Below are positions 1 through 8,522 of a stretch of DNA of 64,000 nt, piece by piece. Below the pieces are notes generated by a model. That model saw only the letters and a list, made by a program, of their open reading frames with translations. It was not told the DNA's origin and did no database searches. Both the position numbers and the translations under genes were made by a program. The stretch is from Intestinimonas sp. (GTDB lineage: Bacteria; Bacillota; Clostridia; Oscillospirales; Oscillospiraceae), in assembly GCA_022653075.1 (NCBI GenBank), contig JALCSB010000012.1:1-64000 (forward strand). The letters run 5' to 3'. Position 1 is the first letter of the stretch. Each line of letters starts with the position of its first letter.

Positions 1-3
1 AAC

Positions 4-120
<117 letters not shown>

Positions 121-130
121 TAAAGAGTGA

Positions 131-160
131 AGATCTGATGAAATCAGATCAGATCTTTTT
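131..160 (+). terminator. Hairpin with T-run after 5S rRNA
   Basis: AGATCTGAT (131-139) pairs with ATCAGATCT (148-156) and is followed by a T-run. It sits between the 5S gene and tRNA-Asn. It could end the rRNA transcript or act as a processing structure. Confidence 0.65.
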
Positions 161-164
161 ATAT

Positions 165-240
165 TCCTCAATAGCTCAGTTGGTAGAGCATGCGGCTGTT
201 AACCGCAGGGTCGTTGGTTCGAGTCCAACTTGGGGAGCCA
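165..240 (+). tRNA. tRNA-Asn (GTT)
   Basis: A 76-nt cloverleaf with acceptor arms TCCTCAA/TTGGGGA, anticodon loop CTGTTAA giving anticodon GTT, a GGTTCGAGTCC T arm, and an encoded CCA end. Confidence 0.95.
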
Positions 241-246
241 AAGGTA

Positions 247-300
247 GAACGGTTTGCCGTTACATGGCATGTGACTGTGTGACAGCAAACCGTTCCTTTA
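247..300 (+). terminator. Long inverted repeat between tRNA-Asn and tRNA-Met/Ile
   Basis: GAACGGTTTGC (247-257) and GCAAACCGTTC (285-295) are perfect 11-bp arms, followed by a short pyrimidine run. This may be a terminator or an RNA-processing hairpin. The loop of 27 nt is long for a simple terminator. Confidence 0.4.
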
Positions 301-322
301 GAAGTAAGGATCGGTGCTTAAT

Positions 323-399
323 GGGCCTTTAGCTCAGTTGGTTAGAGCAGCCGGCTCATAACCGGCCGGTCCCGGGTTCGAGTCCCCGAAGGCCCACCA
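323..399 (+). tRNA. tRNA with CAT anticodon (Met or Ile2)
   Basis: A 77-nt cloverleaf with acceptor GGGCCTT/AAGGCCC, anticodon loop CTCATAA and encoded CCA. The CAT anticodon could be elongator Met, or the Ile2 tRNA whose C34 is changed to lysidine by TilS. The sequence alone does not settle this. It lacks the unpaired position 1 of an initiator tRNA, so it is not tRNA-fMet. Confidence 0.93.
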
Positions 400-402
400 T
401 AA

Positions 403-478
403 AGGGGTATAGCTCAGCTGGTAGAGCAGCGGTCTCCAAAACCGCGTGCCGAGGGTTCGATTCCTTCTGCCCCTGCCA
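403..478 (+). tRNA. tRNA-Trp (CCA)
   Basis: A 76-nt cloverleaf with acceptor AGGGGTA/TGCCCCT, anticodon loop CTCCAAA giving CCA, a GGTTCGATTCC T arm and encoded CCA. Confidence 0.95.
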
Positions 479-511
479 AGTGTTTTCCAATGTATATTGT
501 TTTAATATAAT

Positions 512-588
512 GGCCCGGTAGTTCAGTTGGTTAGAACGCTAGCCTGTCACGCTAGAGGTCGTCGGTTCGAGCCCGATCCGGGTCGCCA
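512..588 (+). tRNA. tRNA-Asp (GTC)
   Basis: A 77-nt cloverleaf with acceptor GGCCCGG/CCGGGTC (one G-U pair), anticodon loop CTGTCAC giving GTC, and encoded CCA. Confidence 0.95.
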
Positions 589-611
589 TTTCGGGCGCTG
601 AGCGTCCGTAT

Positions 612-738
<127 letters not shown>

Positions 739-740
739 AC

Positions 741-1102
741 TTTATAGCATTGAAAGTTATTTTGAGCGTTTTGTAATAGAATGGACGAGCTACCCGGCAT
801 ACTGATTTTTACGGCTCCTTTCTGATTTTGATGTGCCACCTATGGCACCGAAAAATGTTCTACGTAGTACGTAGAAACAAGCGAGCTCGTTCTTTTTATG
901 GGCCAAGGTTCGTAGCCGCAGAAGCGGCTGTCTAATGGTCCCGTTTTTTAAATGTCCATTGAACTGAAGTTATTATGCTGGAAGGCGCAACATTTTGTTG
1001 TGTCTTCTTTTTATTTTTATCCCCCCAGGGAGCTTCCGAGCTTAAATGTTTCGTGTTACATTATCATAGATAGAATAAAAAATTGGGGACTTATACATTA
1101 AT
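741..1102. other. Non-coding gap with a 19-bp palindrome
   Basis: No convincing gene is seen. At 858-876 there is a perfect 9-bp inverted repeat, TTCTACGTA-G-TACGTAGAA, that could be a regulator site. GCCGC-agaa-GCGGC follows at about 913-926. A terminator-like hairpin lies at 981-1020. I see no clear promoter for the transporter operon. Confidence 0.5.
981..1020 (+). terminator. Terminator-like hairpin upstream of the ABC operon
   Basis: GAAGGCGCAACA (981-992) pairs with TGTTGTGTCTTC (996-1007) using two G-U pairs, then a T-rich tail follows. It lies about 80 bp before the permease start. It may be a leader attenuator of the operon or the end of a lost gene. Confidence 0.6.
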
Positions 1103-2170
1103 ATGAAAATTGCAAAAGCACCAAAAGATAGAAACAGAAAAAGTATTGCGGCAATTATTATTTTAATAGCAATTACCGTTTTGATGTCAGTTATCTGCCT
1201 TTTTGTTGGATCTTCACATATGTCTGTATCCGAATGTATATCGGCTCTTCTAAAAAATAGTACCGCCGCAAATATTCGAATTATTTGGAACATTAGAATT
1301 CCGCGCGTTTTGGCTGCAATCATTGCGGGGGCCGGGTTGTCCGTTTCCGGACTGATTATGCAGACTACCCTGAGCAATTCAATGGCATCACCTTCTACTC
1401 TCGGGGTTTCCAATGCGGCAATTTTCGGTGCAAACCTTTCGATTATAGTTTTTGCGGGTGGTTTTCTATCAACCGGGAATAACATTGCAAATTATACAGT
1501 CGGAGCAAATCCTTATGCAACGAGCGTGATGGCTTTTTTGCTTTCCACCATGTCCATTTTGCTTATATTGGGCCTCTGTAAAACCCGTACTTTCTCACCC
1601 AATGTCGTTGTTTTATCTGGAATTGCCATAGGTTCTATTTGGACGGCGGCAACGACTATTTTGCAATTTTATGCGACCGATGTAGGTTTATCCGCCGCCA
1701 TAATATGGAACTTTGGTGACTTGGGCAGAGCAACTTATCGGACGGATGCTATTATGCTGGCGGTTGTGTTTTCAGGGCTGGCCTTTTTCATGCTGATGTC
1801 ATGGAAATATAACGCCCTGCTCAGCGGCGAGGCCACCGCGAAGAGCATGGGCGTTAATGTTGAGCTGCTTCGTTTTTATTCTATGCTGCTTGCGTCGATG
1901 ATAACAGCAGTGTGCGTCTCCTTTTTGGGTGTTATAGGATTTGTGGGAATCATTTGCCCTCATGTGACAAAGAGACTGCTGGGACAGGATCACAGAGTTT
2001 CTATTCCAGTATCAGCCGTGGGCGGTAGTTTGCTACTAATCATTGCCGATACGCTGTCAAGAAGCATTGGAAATGGCTCCGCTCTACCTGTAGGAGCAAT
2101 TACCTCGCTACTGGGTGCGCCTTTCTTTATCGCGATAATTCTTTCAAAAAGGGAGAACGGTTCATGCTGA
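1103..2170 (+). CDS. FecCD/BtuC-type ABC transporter permease
   Basis: A 355-residue polytopic membrane protein of the FecCD/BtuC family, which forms the channel for importing iron-siderophores, haem or corrinoids. Visible family features are the [20 protein letters not shown] segment near residue 65-85, repeated hydrophobic helices along the whole length, and GFVGIICPH late in the protein, the region that contacts the ATPase. Length is normal for one subunit of a homodimer. The last 7 nt overlap the ATPase gene, so the two are co-translated. The ribosome site before ATG 1103 is weak. The exact substrate cannot be told from sequence alone. Confidence 0.9.
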   Translation: MKIAKAPKDRNRKSIAAIIILIAITVLMSVICLFVGSSHMSVSECISALLKNSTAANIRIIWNIRIPRVLAAIIAGAGLSVSGLIMQTTLSNSMASPSTLGVSNAAIFGANLSIIVFAGGFLSTGNNIANYTVGANPYATSVMAFLLSTMSILLILGLCKTRTFSPNVVVLSGIAIGSIWTAATTILQFYATDVGLSAAIIWNFGDLGRATYRTDAIMLAVVFSGLAFFMLMSWKYNALLSGEATAKSMGVNVELLRFYSMLLASMITAVCVSFLGVIGFVGIICPHVTKRLLGQDHRVSIPVSAVGGSLLLIIADTLSRSIGNGSALPVGAITSLLGAPFFIAIILSKRENGSC

Positions 2171-2934
2171 ATATTGATAAGCTGTCTTTCCGATACAACA
2201 AACGCTCCTCTCCTGTCCTTGATGAGATAAGTCTGGAGCTGCGGAATGGAGAAATCGGGATTTTACTTGGAAAAAACGGCTCAGGAAAGACTACTTTATT
2301 TAAAAATATATTGGGAATTAGTTCACCCGACAGCGGCTCTATCCTGTTTGACGGTGAAGAGCTATTAAAAATGCCAAGAAAAGAACGAGCGAGGAGAATC
2401 GCTTATGTTCCGCAGGACATCCGCTTCGGCGCACTCAGTGTGTTTGACTCCATCCTGATGGGCAGGGTATCATATTTTGGATTGAAAGCCGATAAGAACG
2501 ACTATGATGCAGTAGAGAAAATCATTTACGATATGCAACTTGAAGCGTTCGCCTCCAGAAACGTTGAAGAACTTTCCGGCGGTGAGCGACAGAAAATAGC
2601 GATTGCCCGAGCGATGGCGCAGGAACCCAAATTGCTGATTTTTGATGAGCCCACCGGGAACCTTGACATTGCCAACGAGCAACTGATTATTGAGGAAGCA
2701 AAAAAGCTGTCGAGAGATAAAGGTATCGGAATTTTAAGCTCGTTGCACGATCTGAATCAGGCGATGTATTTCGGCGACAAATTTTTTTTCATAAAGGACG
2801 GTATGATTAAATATTCCGGTGGAAAAGACTGCATCAACGAAAAAGTGATAAAAGACGTTTTTGACGTTGATGTCAGAATTGTTGATATAGAAAATCAAAA
2901 AATTGTTATTGGAGGAAACCATAATGAGAGTTAA
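2164..2934 (+). CDS. FepC/BtuD-type ABC transporter ATP-binding protein
   Basis: A 256-residue ATPase that should power the adjacent FecCD-type permease. The Walker A motif GKNGSGKTT is at residues 36-44, then a Q-loop (YVPQD), the signature LSGGE, Walker B LLIFDEP and a downstream switch histidine (SLHD). Length and motif order match FepC/FhuC-like importer ATPases. It overlaps both neighbours, the permease by 7 nt and the binding protein by 11 nt, as in a tightly coupled operon. Confidence 0.92.
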   Translation: MLNIDKLSFRYNKRSSPVLDEISLELRNGEIGILLGKNGSGKTTLFKNILGISSPDSGSILFDGEELLKMPRKERARRIAYVPQDIRFGALSVFDSILMGRVSYFGLKADKNDYDAVEKIIYDMQLEAFASRNVEELSGGERQKIAIARAMAQEPKLLIFDEPTGNLDIANEQLIIEEAKKLSRDKGIGILSSLHDLNQAMYFGDKFFFIKDGMIKYSGGKDCINEKVIKDVFDVDVRIVDIENQKIVIGGNHNES

Positions 2935-4105
2935 AAAACTGCTGGCCCTTTTCTTGGCAATCATGATGATTGCGTCTCTCTGCGCCTGCGGGGACTCAAG
3001 TCAGAATGCGAGTTCGCCTGAACCAACACCTGTGGAGTCCGCAGAAATCACGCTCACCGACATGATCGGAAGGGAAGTAACCATAACTCCAGTCAGCTAT
3101 AAAAGAGTTGTCTGCATCGGGGCCGGCGCGCTCAGAATGTACAGCTATATCGGCGATGTCGATCTGCTTTGCGGTGTGGAAGATATAGACAACACCACAT
3201 TGGCGGATCGCCCGAAGATGTTTGATTCAGTGGCACGGCCTTATGTCATCGCATTTGGCGACGTATTCTCCACTCTGCCGTCCTGCGGAGTGGGCGGTCC
3301 CAATGCGCAGGCTGCTGAAGCCGAAAAAATTCTTTCCTGTAACCCGGATATCGTTATTTCCGAATATGAGGACGTAGAGAAAGAAGACGCTCTTCAGGAG
3401 CAGCTTGGAGTCCCCGTTATTACCCTGAAAGCTGGCCCAAACGGTGTATTCGATGATGCGTTCAAAGAAACCATGACCATGTTGGGTACAATTTTCGGCA
3501 AGGAAGAAAAAGCCGATGCTCTTGTTTCCTTTGTTGAGTCGGAAAAAGCTGAAATTTCCGAAAGAACGGCCGACGTTGCCGATGCAGATAAACCCGGCGT
3601 CTATATCTGCGGTCTTGGCAACTGGGGTACGACAAACCATCTGATGACTGCACAGAACTATATTTCCTTCAAGATTGCAAATGTCAGGAATGTTGTTACC
3701 GATCTTGATAAAGATGGCATTCAGTCGATTGAAAAAGAAAAGTTTGTTGCGTTGGGCAAAGATATGGACGTCATAATTATGGATGCCGCCGCAGTCAAAA
3801 ATATCATTCCTCTCTATCAGGAAGACAAAACGATGTTTGACTCCTGCAAGGCATGGCAGGATGACAAAGTATATCTCCAGATGCCCTATAACGTCTACTA
3901 CACAAACTATGAAATAGCGCTAATAAACACTTGGTTTATAGCAAAGACCGCCTACCCCGACCGGTTTGAAGATATTGATATGACCGAAAAAACCAATGAA
4001 ATCACGAAGAAATTCCTTGGCAAGGAGCTAGCGAAAGATATTTTCGCATATCCCTCCAGTTTCGGTGGATATCAGAAGATCGACACGGCAACCTTCTTCG
4101 GTTAA
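2924..4105 (+). CDS. Substrate-binding lipoprotein of a metal-chelate ABC transporter
   Basis: About 393 residues, starting at the ATG 8 nt after GGAGGA rather than at the longer track ORF. The N-terminus is a lipoprotein signal with a lipobox ending LCAC, so the protein is anchored outside the membrane. The rest has the TroA/FecB-type layout: a DMIGREVT start typical of the family, a long central helix region, and a C-terminal lobe. These proteins bind ferric chelates, haem, corrinoid or related ligands and hand them to a FecCD permease. The genes just upstream encode that permease and its ATPase. The ligand is not identifiable by eye. Confidence 0.88.
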   Translation: MRVKKLLALFLAIMMIASLCACGDSSQNASSPEPTPVESAEITLTDMIGREVTITPVSYKRVVCIGAGALRMYSYIGDVDLLCGVEDIDNTTLADRPKMFDSVARPYVIAFGDVFSTLPSCGVGGPNAQAAEAEKILSCNPDIVISEYEDVEKEDALQEQLGVPVITLKAGPNGVFDDAFKETMTMLGTIFGKEEKADALVSFVESEKAEISERTADVADADKPGVYICGLGNWGTTNHLMTAQNYISFKIANVRNVVTDLDKDGIQSIEKEKFVALGKDMDVIIMDAAAVKNIIPLYQEDKTMFDSCKAWQDDKVYLQMPYNVYYTNYEIALINTWFIAKTAYPDRFEDIDMTEKTNEITKKFLGKELAKDIFAYPSSFGGYQKIDTATFFG

Positions 4106-4167
4106 GATTGCTCATTTGGTCTACTGGAAATATAGAAAGAATACAGCGCAAAGAAGAGGGAATAGGT

Positions 4168-4767
4168 ATGATGGAACGTTCAGACGTCGTCAAATTTTTT
4201 GATACACTTGCCCCGACTTGGGATGCGGAAATGACCCGCAGCGATGAGATCATAAACGTCATACTTGACTGCGGCGGTATTTTTGCCGGAAAACGGGTGC
4301 TGGATGTAGCCTGCGGCACAGGAGTTCTTTTCCCGGATTATCTGAACCGAAGTGTGAAATGTGTCGTAGGCGCAGATATTTCACCAGAGATGGTGAAAAT
4401 TGCAGCCGAAAAATATGATAACACGCATATTAAGGTTATATGTGCCGATGTTCAGGAATTGGAATTTGATGAAAAGTTCGACTGTGTCATGATATATAAT
4501 GCTTTTCCACATTTCCCTGAACCATCAAGGCTTCTTGCACATCTTACCAAATATATTGTACCAGGGGGACGTCTTACGGTCGCCCATGGTATGAGCCGTG
4601 TTAAGATTGACGCTCACCACCACGGCAAAGCGAGTAAGGTTTCTGTGGGTCTTATGCGCGAAAATGAACTGGCATCTCTGATGGGACGATGGTTCAAAGT
4701 GGATACGGTGATATCTGATGATGAAAAATATATCGTTTCCGGAGTGGTAATGCCCCAAAATGAATAG
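4168..4767 (+). CDS. Class I SAM-dependent methyltransferase
   Basis: A 199-residue protein with the SAM-binding motif I VLDVACGTGVLFPDY and a following acidic residue in GADISPEM, typical of the Rossmann-like methyltransferase fold. I start it at ATG 4168, after AGAGGGAATAGG, giving MMERSDVV. The track ORF begins upstream with an unlikely leader. It follows the binding protein by 62 bp, so it is probably the last intact gene of the transporter operon. Small methyltransferases occur beside chelate transporters in Clostridia. The substrate is unknown. Confidence 0.82.
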   Translation: MMERSDVVKFFDTLAPTWDAEMTRSDEIINVILDCGGIFAGKRVLDVACGTGVLFPDYLNRSVKCVVGADISPEMVKIAAEKYDNTHIKVICADVQELEFDEKFDCVMIYNAFPHFPEPSRLLAHLTKYIVPGGRLTVAHGMSRVKIDAHHHGKASKVSVGLMRENELASLMGRWFKVDTVISDDEKYIVSGVVMPQNE

Positions 4768-4788
4768 TATCTTTCTACGGAGGAACAT

Positions 4789-4881
4789 ATGACGCTTGAA
4801 GAACTTAAATTGATGTGGAAGCCACCCCAGAGAGATACAGGGAACGGCCCAAAACTTTTCTATGAAAAAACAGATTATTGA
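4789..4881 (+). pseudogene. Truncated 30-codon ORF after the methyltransferase
   Basis: A strong ribosome site (ACGGAGGAAC) precedes ATG 4789. The reading frame gives MTLEELKLMWKPPQRDTGNG and stops at 4881 after 30 residues. A strong start followed by so short a product suggests the N-terminal stub of a longer gene lost by deletion. It could also be a genuine small protein. It is too short for the ORF track. Confidence 0.45.
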
Positions 4882-5226
4882 AATAAGCTGGAAATGGCAT
4901 AGAGTGTAACGAAAGAAGCCAATCGAATCAAAGGATTGAACCTAATTTTTAAAGAACGATACAACTCGCTCCAGTACTGCTCCTTGTTACTACGCTTGCA
5001 TTTTAGTTAAGTAGTGGTTCTGTGGGAGATGGTTGTAGACGAAGGCGGGGTAAGCCCCGCGAGGAAGCCCAGCAGTGGCCCACATGCGGAAACAACCGAA
5101 AAGGAACAAAGACCACCGGACAGGAATTCCGGCCGGTGGTTTTGCTGCCTCGAAAATGGAGGCAAGTCCGCAGACGGTGTCGTCCACGGCTGGCTCCGGT
5201 TCGCCGAACTCACGCCAAGCTCTATC
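4882..5226. other. Gene-poor decayed stretch
   Basis: Several overlapping ORFs exist here, but none looks like a real protein. A hairpin with arms ACCACCGG/CCGGTGGT lies near 5113-5141, with TTTT on the plus-strand side. The stretch is probably debris downstream of the broken thioredoxin gene. Confidence 0.4.
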
Positions 5227-5346
5227 TCATCGATCAGGCGAGACCATGCGGCAGGGGCCGTACCAGCTGGTCCAGGAATCCAGCAGTACGGGGCGGCCAC
5301 TTTCCGTGATTTCTTTCTGGAAGTTTTCCGTCGCAATGGTTAACAC
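5227..5346 (-). pseudogene. Thioredoxin remnant with WYGPC in place of WCGPC
   Basis: Read on the minus strand from GTG 5346, the frame gives VLTIATENFQKEITESGRPV and then LLDSWTSWYGPCRMVSP, followed by a TGA at 5229-5227. This is the N-terminal third of thioredoxin, but the first active-site cysteine is tyrosine. The expected next residues (LIDEIE) appear in another frame, so there is a frameshift. Downstream similarity fades quickly. It lies 30 bp after a ferredoxin gene on the same strand, so the two may once have been an operon. Confidence 0.75.
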
Positions 5347-5376
5347 AGACAGTCCTATACCGCCTATGTATTTCGT

Positions 5377-5607
5377 TTATTCCAGCGTGAGCGCCCTCAT
5401 GGGGCAGAACTTCACGCACTTCCCGCAACGGGTACATTTTTCCCGATCCACAGTGGGAGCTTCAAAACGCACCTGTGATAGAGCGCCCACCGGGCAGACC
5501 TTGACCGAGGGACAGGAATGGTTTTGCGGGCACCTACTTTTATTCACCATCAAGGCCTTTCCGGCGTTGCTTTCCGCCGTTGCCTTACGCCCAAATCCAA
5601 AAGCCAT
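5377..5607 (-). CDS. Small 4Fe-4S ferredoxin-like protein
   Basis: A 76-residue protein preceded by AAGGAGG 10 nt before its ATG. The C-terminal half has a classic cluster motif, CTRCGKCVKFCP. The N-terminal half has the looser CPQNHSCPSVKVCPVGAL arrangement, so it probably carries one or two [4Fe-4S] clusters. Its role should be low-potential electron transfer in the cytoplasm. It is on the minus strand inside the putative island, with a broken thioredoxin gene directly downstream. Its redox partner cannot be named. Confidence 0.82.
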   Translation of the reverse strand: MAFGFGRKATAESNAGKALMVNKSRCPQNHSCPSVKVCPVGALSQVRFEAPTVDREKCTRCGKCVKFCPMRALTLE

Positions 5608-6078
5608 TTCATTTAAGCCTCCTTTTGATCTTCTGCCTGCATTATATCGCCCTTTTTGTCTTCGCTCTGTGACGTTATCACGTTCTTTTTGCAGTTGGCC
5701 TGCACTTTTTTAGCGACGATTGCTTTCCTGATTCCAATAAAGGCCACATGCATAACTTGAATGGCGGCTGAGACTCATGTATAATGAATTTAAGACATTG
5801 TATGCGGGTGCGTTTGAACGGTTATATTGCCATCAGGAATTCTTGTGGCCCCACACAATTTCAAATACTCCCGGCAGTAAGTACCCTCCTGCTGTCAACG
5901 ATGTAGCAACATTGGTCGCTGACCCTGCACGTGGCTGTCGTGGTGTGTTATAGTGGCGTCAGTGGCAGGAGCTTCTCAACATGTGGGCCGATGAATTCCC
6001 CTCAATCACTAGTGGAGATATGCCGAATTTCTTTACATCCCGTATTATGACCTGATTGCACGGAAAGAGGGTACTACT
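5608..6078. other. Intergenic stretch with a possible 58-codon gene fragment
   Basis: A frame on the plus strand from ATG 5777 to the stop at 5953 gives MYNEFKTLYAGAFERLY and then about 40 more residues. It has no clear ribosome site and I do not recognise it. It may be an N-terminal fragment of a lost gene. Nothing else is seen. Confidence 0.3.
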
Positions 6079-6483
6079 ATGACAGTAACACCAACTGCCC
6101 AATGTCCGCCTGCTGTGGCTACGGCAAGTTTTGAACGGAAGGCCCCTGCTGAGGCAAATGCAACGAACCTATCGAAAGATTCGGCGGCTTCGCGTGATTT
6201 GGCGTATTTCTCAAATAAGCTGAAGGATTTTGCACCGACGGAGGGTGTTTCCATCTCACCTACACTTCAGGCGGAGCTGCCCGACGGAAGCACCTTAAAG
6301 ATTGAAACGGTTCCGCCTAGCATACAAAAATATATCTTGGCAAAAGAGAACGCCTCTCGTAGTGTGATTGATGATTATTTTTTCTATCTTGATGCAAGCG
6401 GTATTAAGGAGCAGGCTGAGGGACTTAAACGCAATTTCCTAAGGAACAGGGCAGCGGTGAAGCTGATAGCGCGGGTGGTTTGA
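6079..6483 (+). CDS. Hypothetical protein, 134 residues
   Basis: The ATG follows GAAAGAGGG with reasonable spacing. The product starts with an Ala/Pro-rich stretch of about 40 residues, then has a mixed charged region (LPDGSTLKIETVPPSIQ) and a helical, basic C-terminus. There is no signal peptide, membrane segment or known motif. I do not recognise a family. It is the last ORF before the tRNA-Thr fragment at the right edge of the putative island, so it is probably cargo. Confidence 0.5.
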   Translation: MTVTPTAQCPPAVATASFERKAPAEANATNLSKDSAASRDLAYFSNKLKDFAPTEGVSISPTLQAELPDGSTLKIETVPPSIQKYILAKENASRSVIDDYFFYLDASGIKEQAEGLKRNFLRNRAAVKLIARVV

Positions 6484-6725
6484 GAACAGAATACTGCTGG
6501 TTAAAGAGCAGATACCCAGCCCCCGTGGTTATGAAAAGCAGTGCTTTCAGGCTTTTTCTTTATTTATTGCGATGCAGATTTTAAACGCTGGAAACTGCCC
6601 TGACCCACACGGGGAAACGAGCGGGTGGAGACAACGGAATAAAAAGGGAGAAAAGACTCATCCTTCCGGAACAAAGACGATCTGAAACTGCTGCGCCGCA
6701 GAGGATTTCCCCCCATAGAATCAGT
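6484..6725. other. Non-coding stretch before the tRNA fragment
   Basis: No gene is seen. A short hairpin, GAAAAGC/GCTTTTTC, at about 6531-6558 could end transcription of the preceding hypothetical gene. Confidence 0.35.
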
Positions 6726-6769
6726 TGGTGAGGATGAGGCCGGCGGTTCGAATCTGACCAGTAGCTCCC
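6726..6769 (+). pseudogene. tRNA-Thr 3' fragment
   Basis: The sequence matches the 3' half of tRNA-Thr (GGT), including GGTTCGAATCTG of the T arm, with several changes. The 5' half and the CCA end are missing. Followed by a terminator similar to that of the intact gene, it forms the right half of a long direct repeat. Confidence 0.75.
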
Positions 6770-6823
6770 AAAAAATGTACCGTTTAAATTATCAGATCTG
6801 ATAATTTAAACGGTACATTTTTT
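6770..6823. terminator. Bidirectional terminator, 54-bp perfect palindrome
   Basis: The sequence is its own reverse complement from 6770 to 6823, centred on AGATCT, with A-runs on the left and T-runs on the right. It can therefore terminate transcripts from both sides. On the minus strand it lies 70 bp beyond the stop of the acyl-CoA dehydrogenase gene. Confidence 0.88.
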
Positions 6824-6894
6824 TGTTTTAAGTGTAGTGTGCAGGTATCATTCTGTGTTCCGAACCGATAACCGGTCCGAGCTTCAGGATTGCA

Positions 6895-8037
6895 TTACTT
6901 CAGGAGCTGTCCGGCAATAACCATTTGCTGCACCTGAGAACTGCCTTCGTAAATAGTGGTAACGCGGATATCCCGGTAGAGCCGTTCGATCTCATACTCT
7001 CTGGAATAGCCGTATCCGCCATGAAGCTGCAGAGCCTTGTCAATGATGTCTTTTGCCGCCTCGGTGGCGTAATACTTGGCCATGGAGGCGGCCTTGGTTG
7101 CGTCCTGCTTGCTGTCGAGCAGCCACGCGGCGTTGTAAACCAGCAGCCGCGCCGCGTTGAGCCTGGTTTCCATGTCCGCCATCATGAACCGAAGCGCCTG
7201 ATTCTTAGCCAGGGGCCTGCCGAACTGGACGCGGAGCTTGGTATATTGCACGGCCAGGTCCAGCGCTTCCTGCGCCAGCCCCAGCGACAGAGCCGCCACG
7301 CCGACGCGGCCTACGGACAGCGTCTTCATGGCGTTAATGAAGCCCAAATCCACCTCGCCCAGGATGCAATCCTTTGAAACGCGCGTATCTTCGAGCAGAA
7401 CGTCGCTCACGGGTACGCCACGCTGTCCCATTTTTTCCTCCTTTTTTCCTACGGAGACGCCGGGCAGCTTCATATCCACAAGGAAGGCTGTGATACCCTT
7501 GGCGCCCTTGTCGGGACTGGTTTTGGCGTAGACGATGGCATGATCCGCCAAAGGGGCGAAAGTGATAAAGCACTTGCGCCCGTTAAGAATGTAGTCGTCG
7601 CCGTCTTTGACCGCTTTGGTGGTAAGGGAGGCGGCGTCGGAGCCGGCGTTGGGTTCGGTGAGCGCAAAGACGATGATGCTCTCGCCGGTAACCACACCGG
7701 GCAGATACTTTTTCTTTTGCGCCTCGGTGCCCGATAGAAGAATGGGGGCAGTGGAGAGGGAGTTGGTGGAAGATATATAAAGGGAGACGGTGGCAGATTT
7801 CCGGGCTACTTCCTCCATGACGGATACGTAGCTGCGCATATCCAAGCCGCTGCCACCGTATTCCTCGGGGATTTTAATGCCGAAAAGCCCCATTTCAGCC
7901 ATGGTATGGACCAGATCTGCAGGGACGGTATCATTTTTGTCAATTTCGGCGGCTACGGGGGCCACGGATTTTTCCGCAAAATCGCGGGCCATGTCCCGGA
8001 TGGATTCATGATCTTCGTTAAAAAACGGACTGGGCAT
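6895..8037 (-). CDS. Short-chain acyl-CoA dehydrogenase
   Basis: A 380-residue flavoprotein, the usual length for butyryl-CoA-type dehydrogenases. The FAD/substrate motif FALTEPNAGSD and the C-terminal QLHGGYGYSREY and TTIYEGSSQVQQ segments are present. The catalytic base is E364 in YEGSS. It interconverts acyl-CoA and 2-enoyl-CoA, here probably crotonyl-CoA and butyryl-CoA. It is the last gene of the sigma-54 operon and follows MaoC by 12 bp. No etfAB genes adjoin it, so the electron partner must be encoded elsewhere. Confidence 0.93.
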   Translation of the reverse strand: MPSPFFNEDHESIRDMARDFAEKSVAPVAAEIDKNDTVPADLVHTMAEMGLFGIKIPEEYGGSGLDMRSYVSVMEEVARKSATVSLYISSTNSLSTAPILLSGTEAQKKKYLPGVVTGESIIVFALTEPNAGSDAASLTTKAVKDGDDYILNGRKCFITFAPLADHAIVYAKTSPDKGAKGITAFLVDMKLPGVSVGKKEEKMGQRGVPVSDVLLEDTRVSKDCILGEVDLGFINAMKTLSVGRVGVAALSLGLAQEALDLAVQYTKLRVQFGRPLAKNQALRFMMADMETRLNAARLLVYNAAWLLDSKQDATKAASMAKYYATEAAKDIIDKALQLHGGYGYSREYEIERLYRDIRVTTIYEGSSQVQQMVIAGQLLK

Positions 8038-8049
8038 ATAAGACCCTCC

Positions 8050-8505
8050 TTAAGTTTTACTCTTCATCATCAGGGTCTGGAAGGACTCCATGACGACTTT
8101 TCCGTCCTGGCTGACCAACTGCAGGTCCAACTTCAGGATACCCTTGCCGGGCTTTGACGTGTGGGTGGCTTCCCGGGGAGTAATGGTTACATGCACGGTA
8201 TCGCCGATCAGAAGCGGCGCGGTGTATTTGAGCGTACATTCCATAAACGCGATGGTGGTTCCCTCCATCAGGCCCATCTGGTTTGACAGGCCCGTGGAGA
8301 TAATGAATCCAAGCGCCCCGTGCGCGATCCGCTTGCCGAAGATGTTCCGCTTGGCGAACTCCTCGTCCATATGCAGGGGGTTGAAGTCGCCGGATACACC
8401 GGCGAAATTTACCACATCGGCCTCCGTGACAGTCCTGGCGGGACTTTCATAGACTTTGCCGATTTCAAATTCCTCAAGATATTTACCATGTGGTTCGTAT
8501 GCCAT
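8050..8505 (-). CDS. MaoC-family (R)-specific enoyl-CoA hydratase
   Basis: A 151-residue single hot-dog domain. The hydratase-2 motif GVSGDFNPLHMDEEFA carries the catalytic Asp and His. Enzymes of this type interconvert (R)-3-hydroxyacyl-CoA and trans-2-enoyl-CoA. In this operon it sits between a crotonase, which uses the (S) isomer, and an acyl-CoA dehydrogenase. It could thus feed an imported (R)-3-hydroxyacid, once activated, into crotonyl-CoA. Confidence 0.9.
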   Translation of the reverse strand: MAYEPHGKYLEEFEIGKVYESPARTVTEADVVNFAGVSGDFNPLHMDEEFAKRNIFGKRIAHGALGFIISTGLSNQMGLMEGTTIAFMECTLKYTAPLLIGDTVHVTITPREATHTSKPGKGILKLDLQLVSQDGKVVMESFQTLMMKSKT

Positions 8506-8522
8506 GTTTACAGACTCCTTTC

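Larger units (their letters stand above)
6726..6824 (+). repeat. Right copy of the tRNA-Thr 3'-half/terminator direct repeat
   Basis: It aligns with 644-738 over the tRNA 3' half and the following hairpin. The spacing of the two copies is about 6.1 kb. The right copy lacks an intact tRNA, as expected for the distal end of an integrated element. Confidence 0.7.

Noticed and set aside
1103-4105. Assignment of the ABC transporter to cobalamin uptake
   Set aside because: No cobalamin riboswitch was seen upstream and the binding protein shows no specific feature. The ligand is left open.
5007-5713. Overlapping ORFs of 95-212 residues on both strands
   Set aside because: They are low in recognisable features and overlap the ferredoxin and thioredoxin remnant, which explain the region better.
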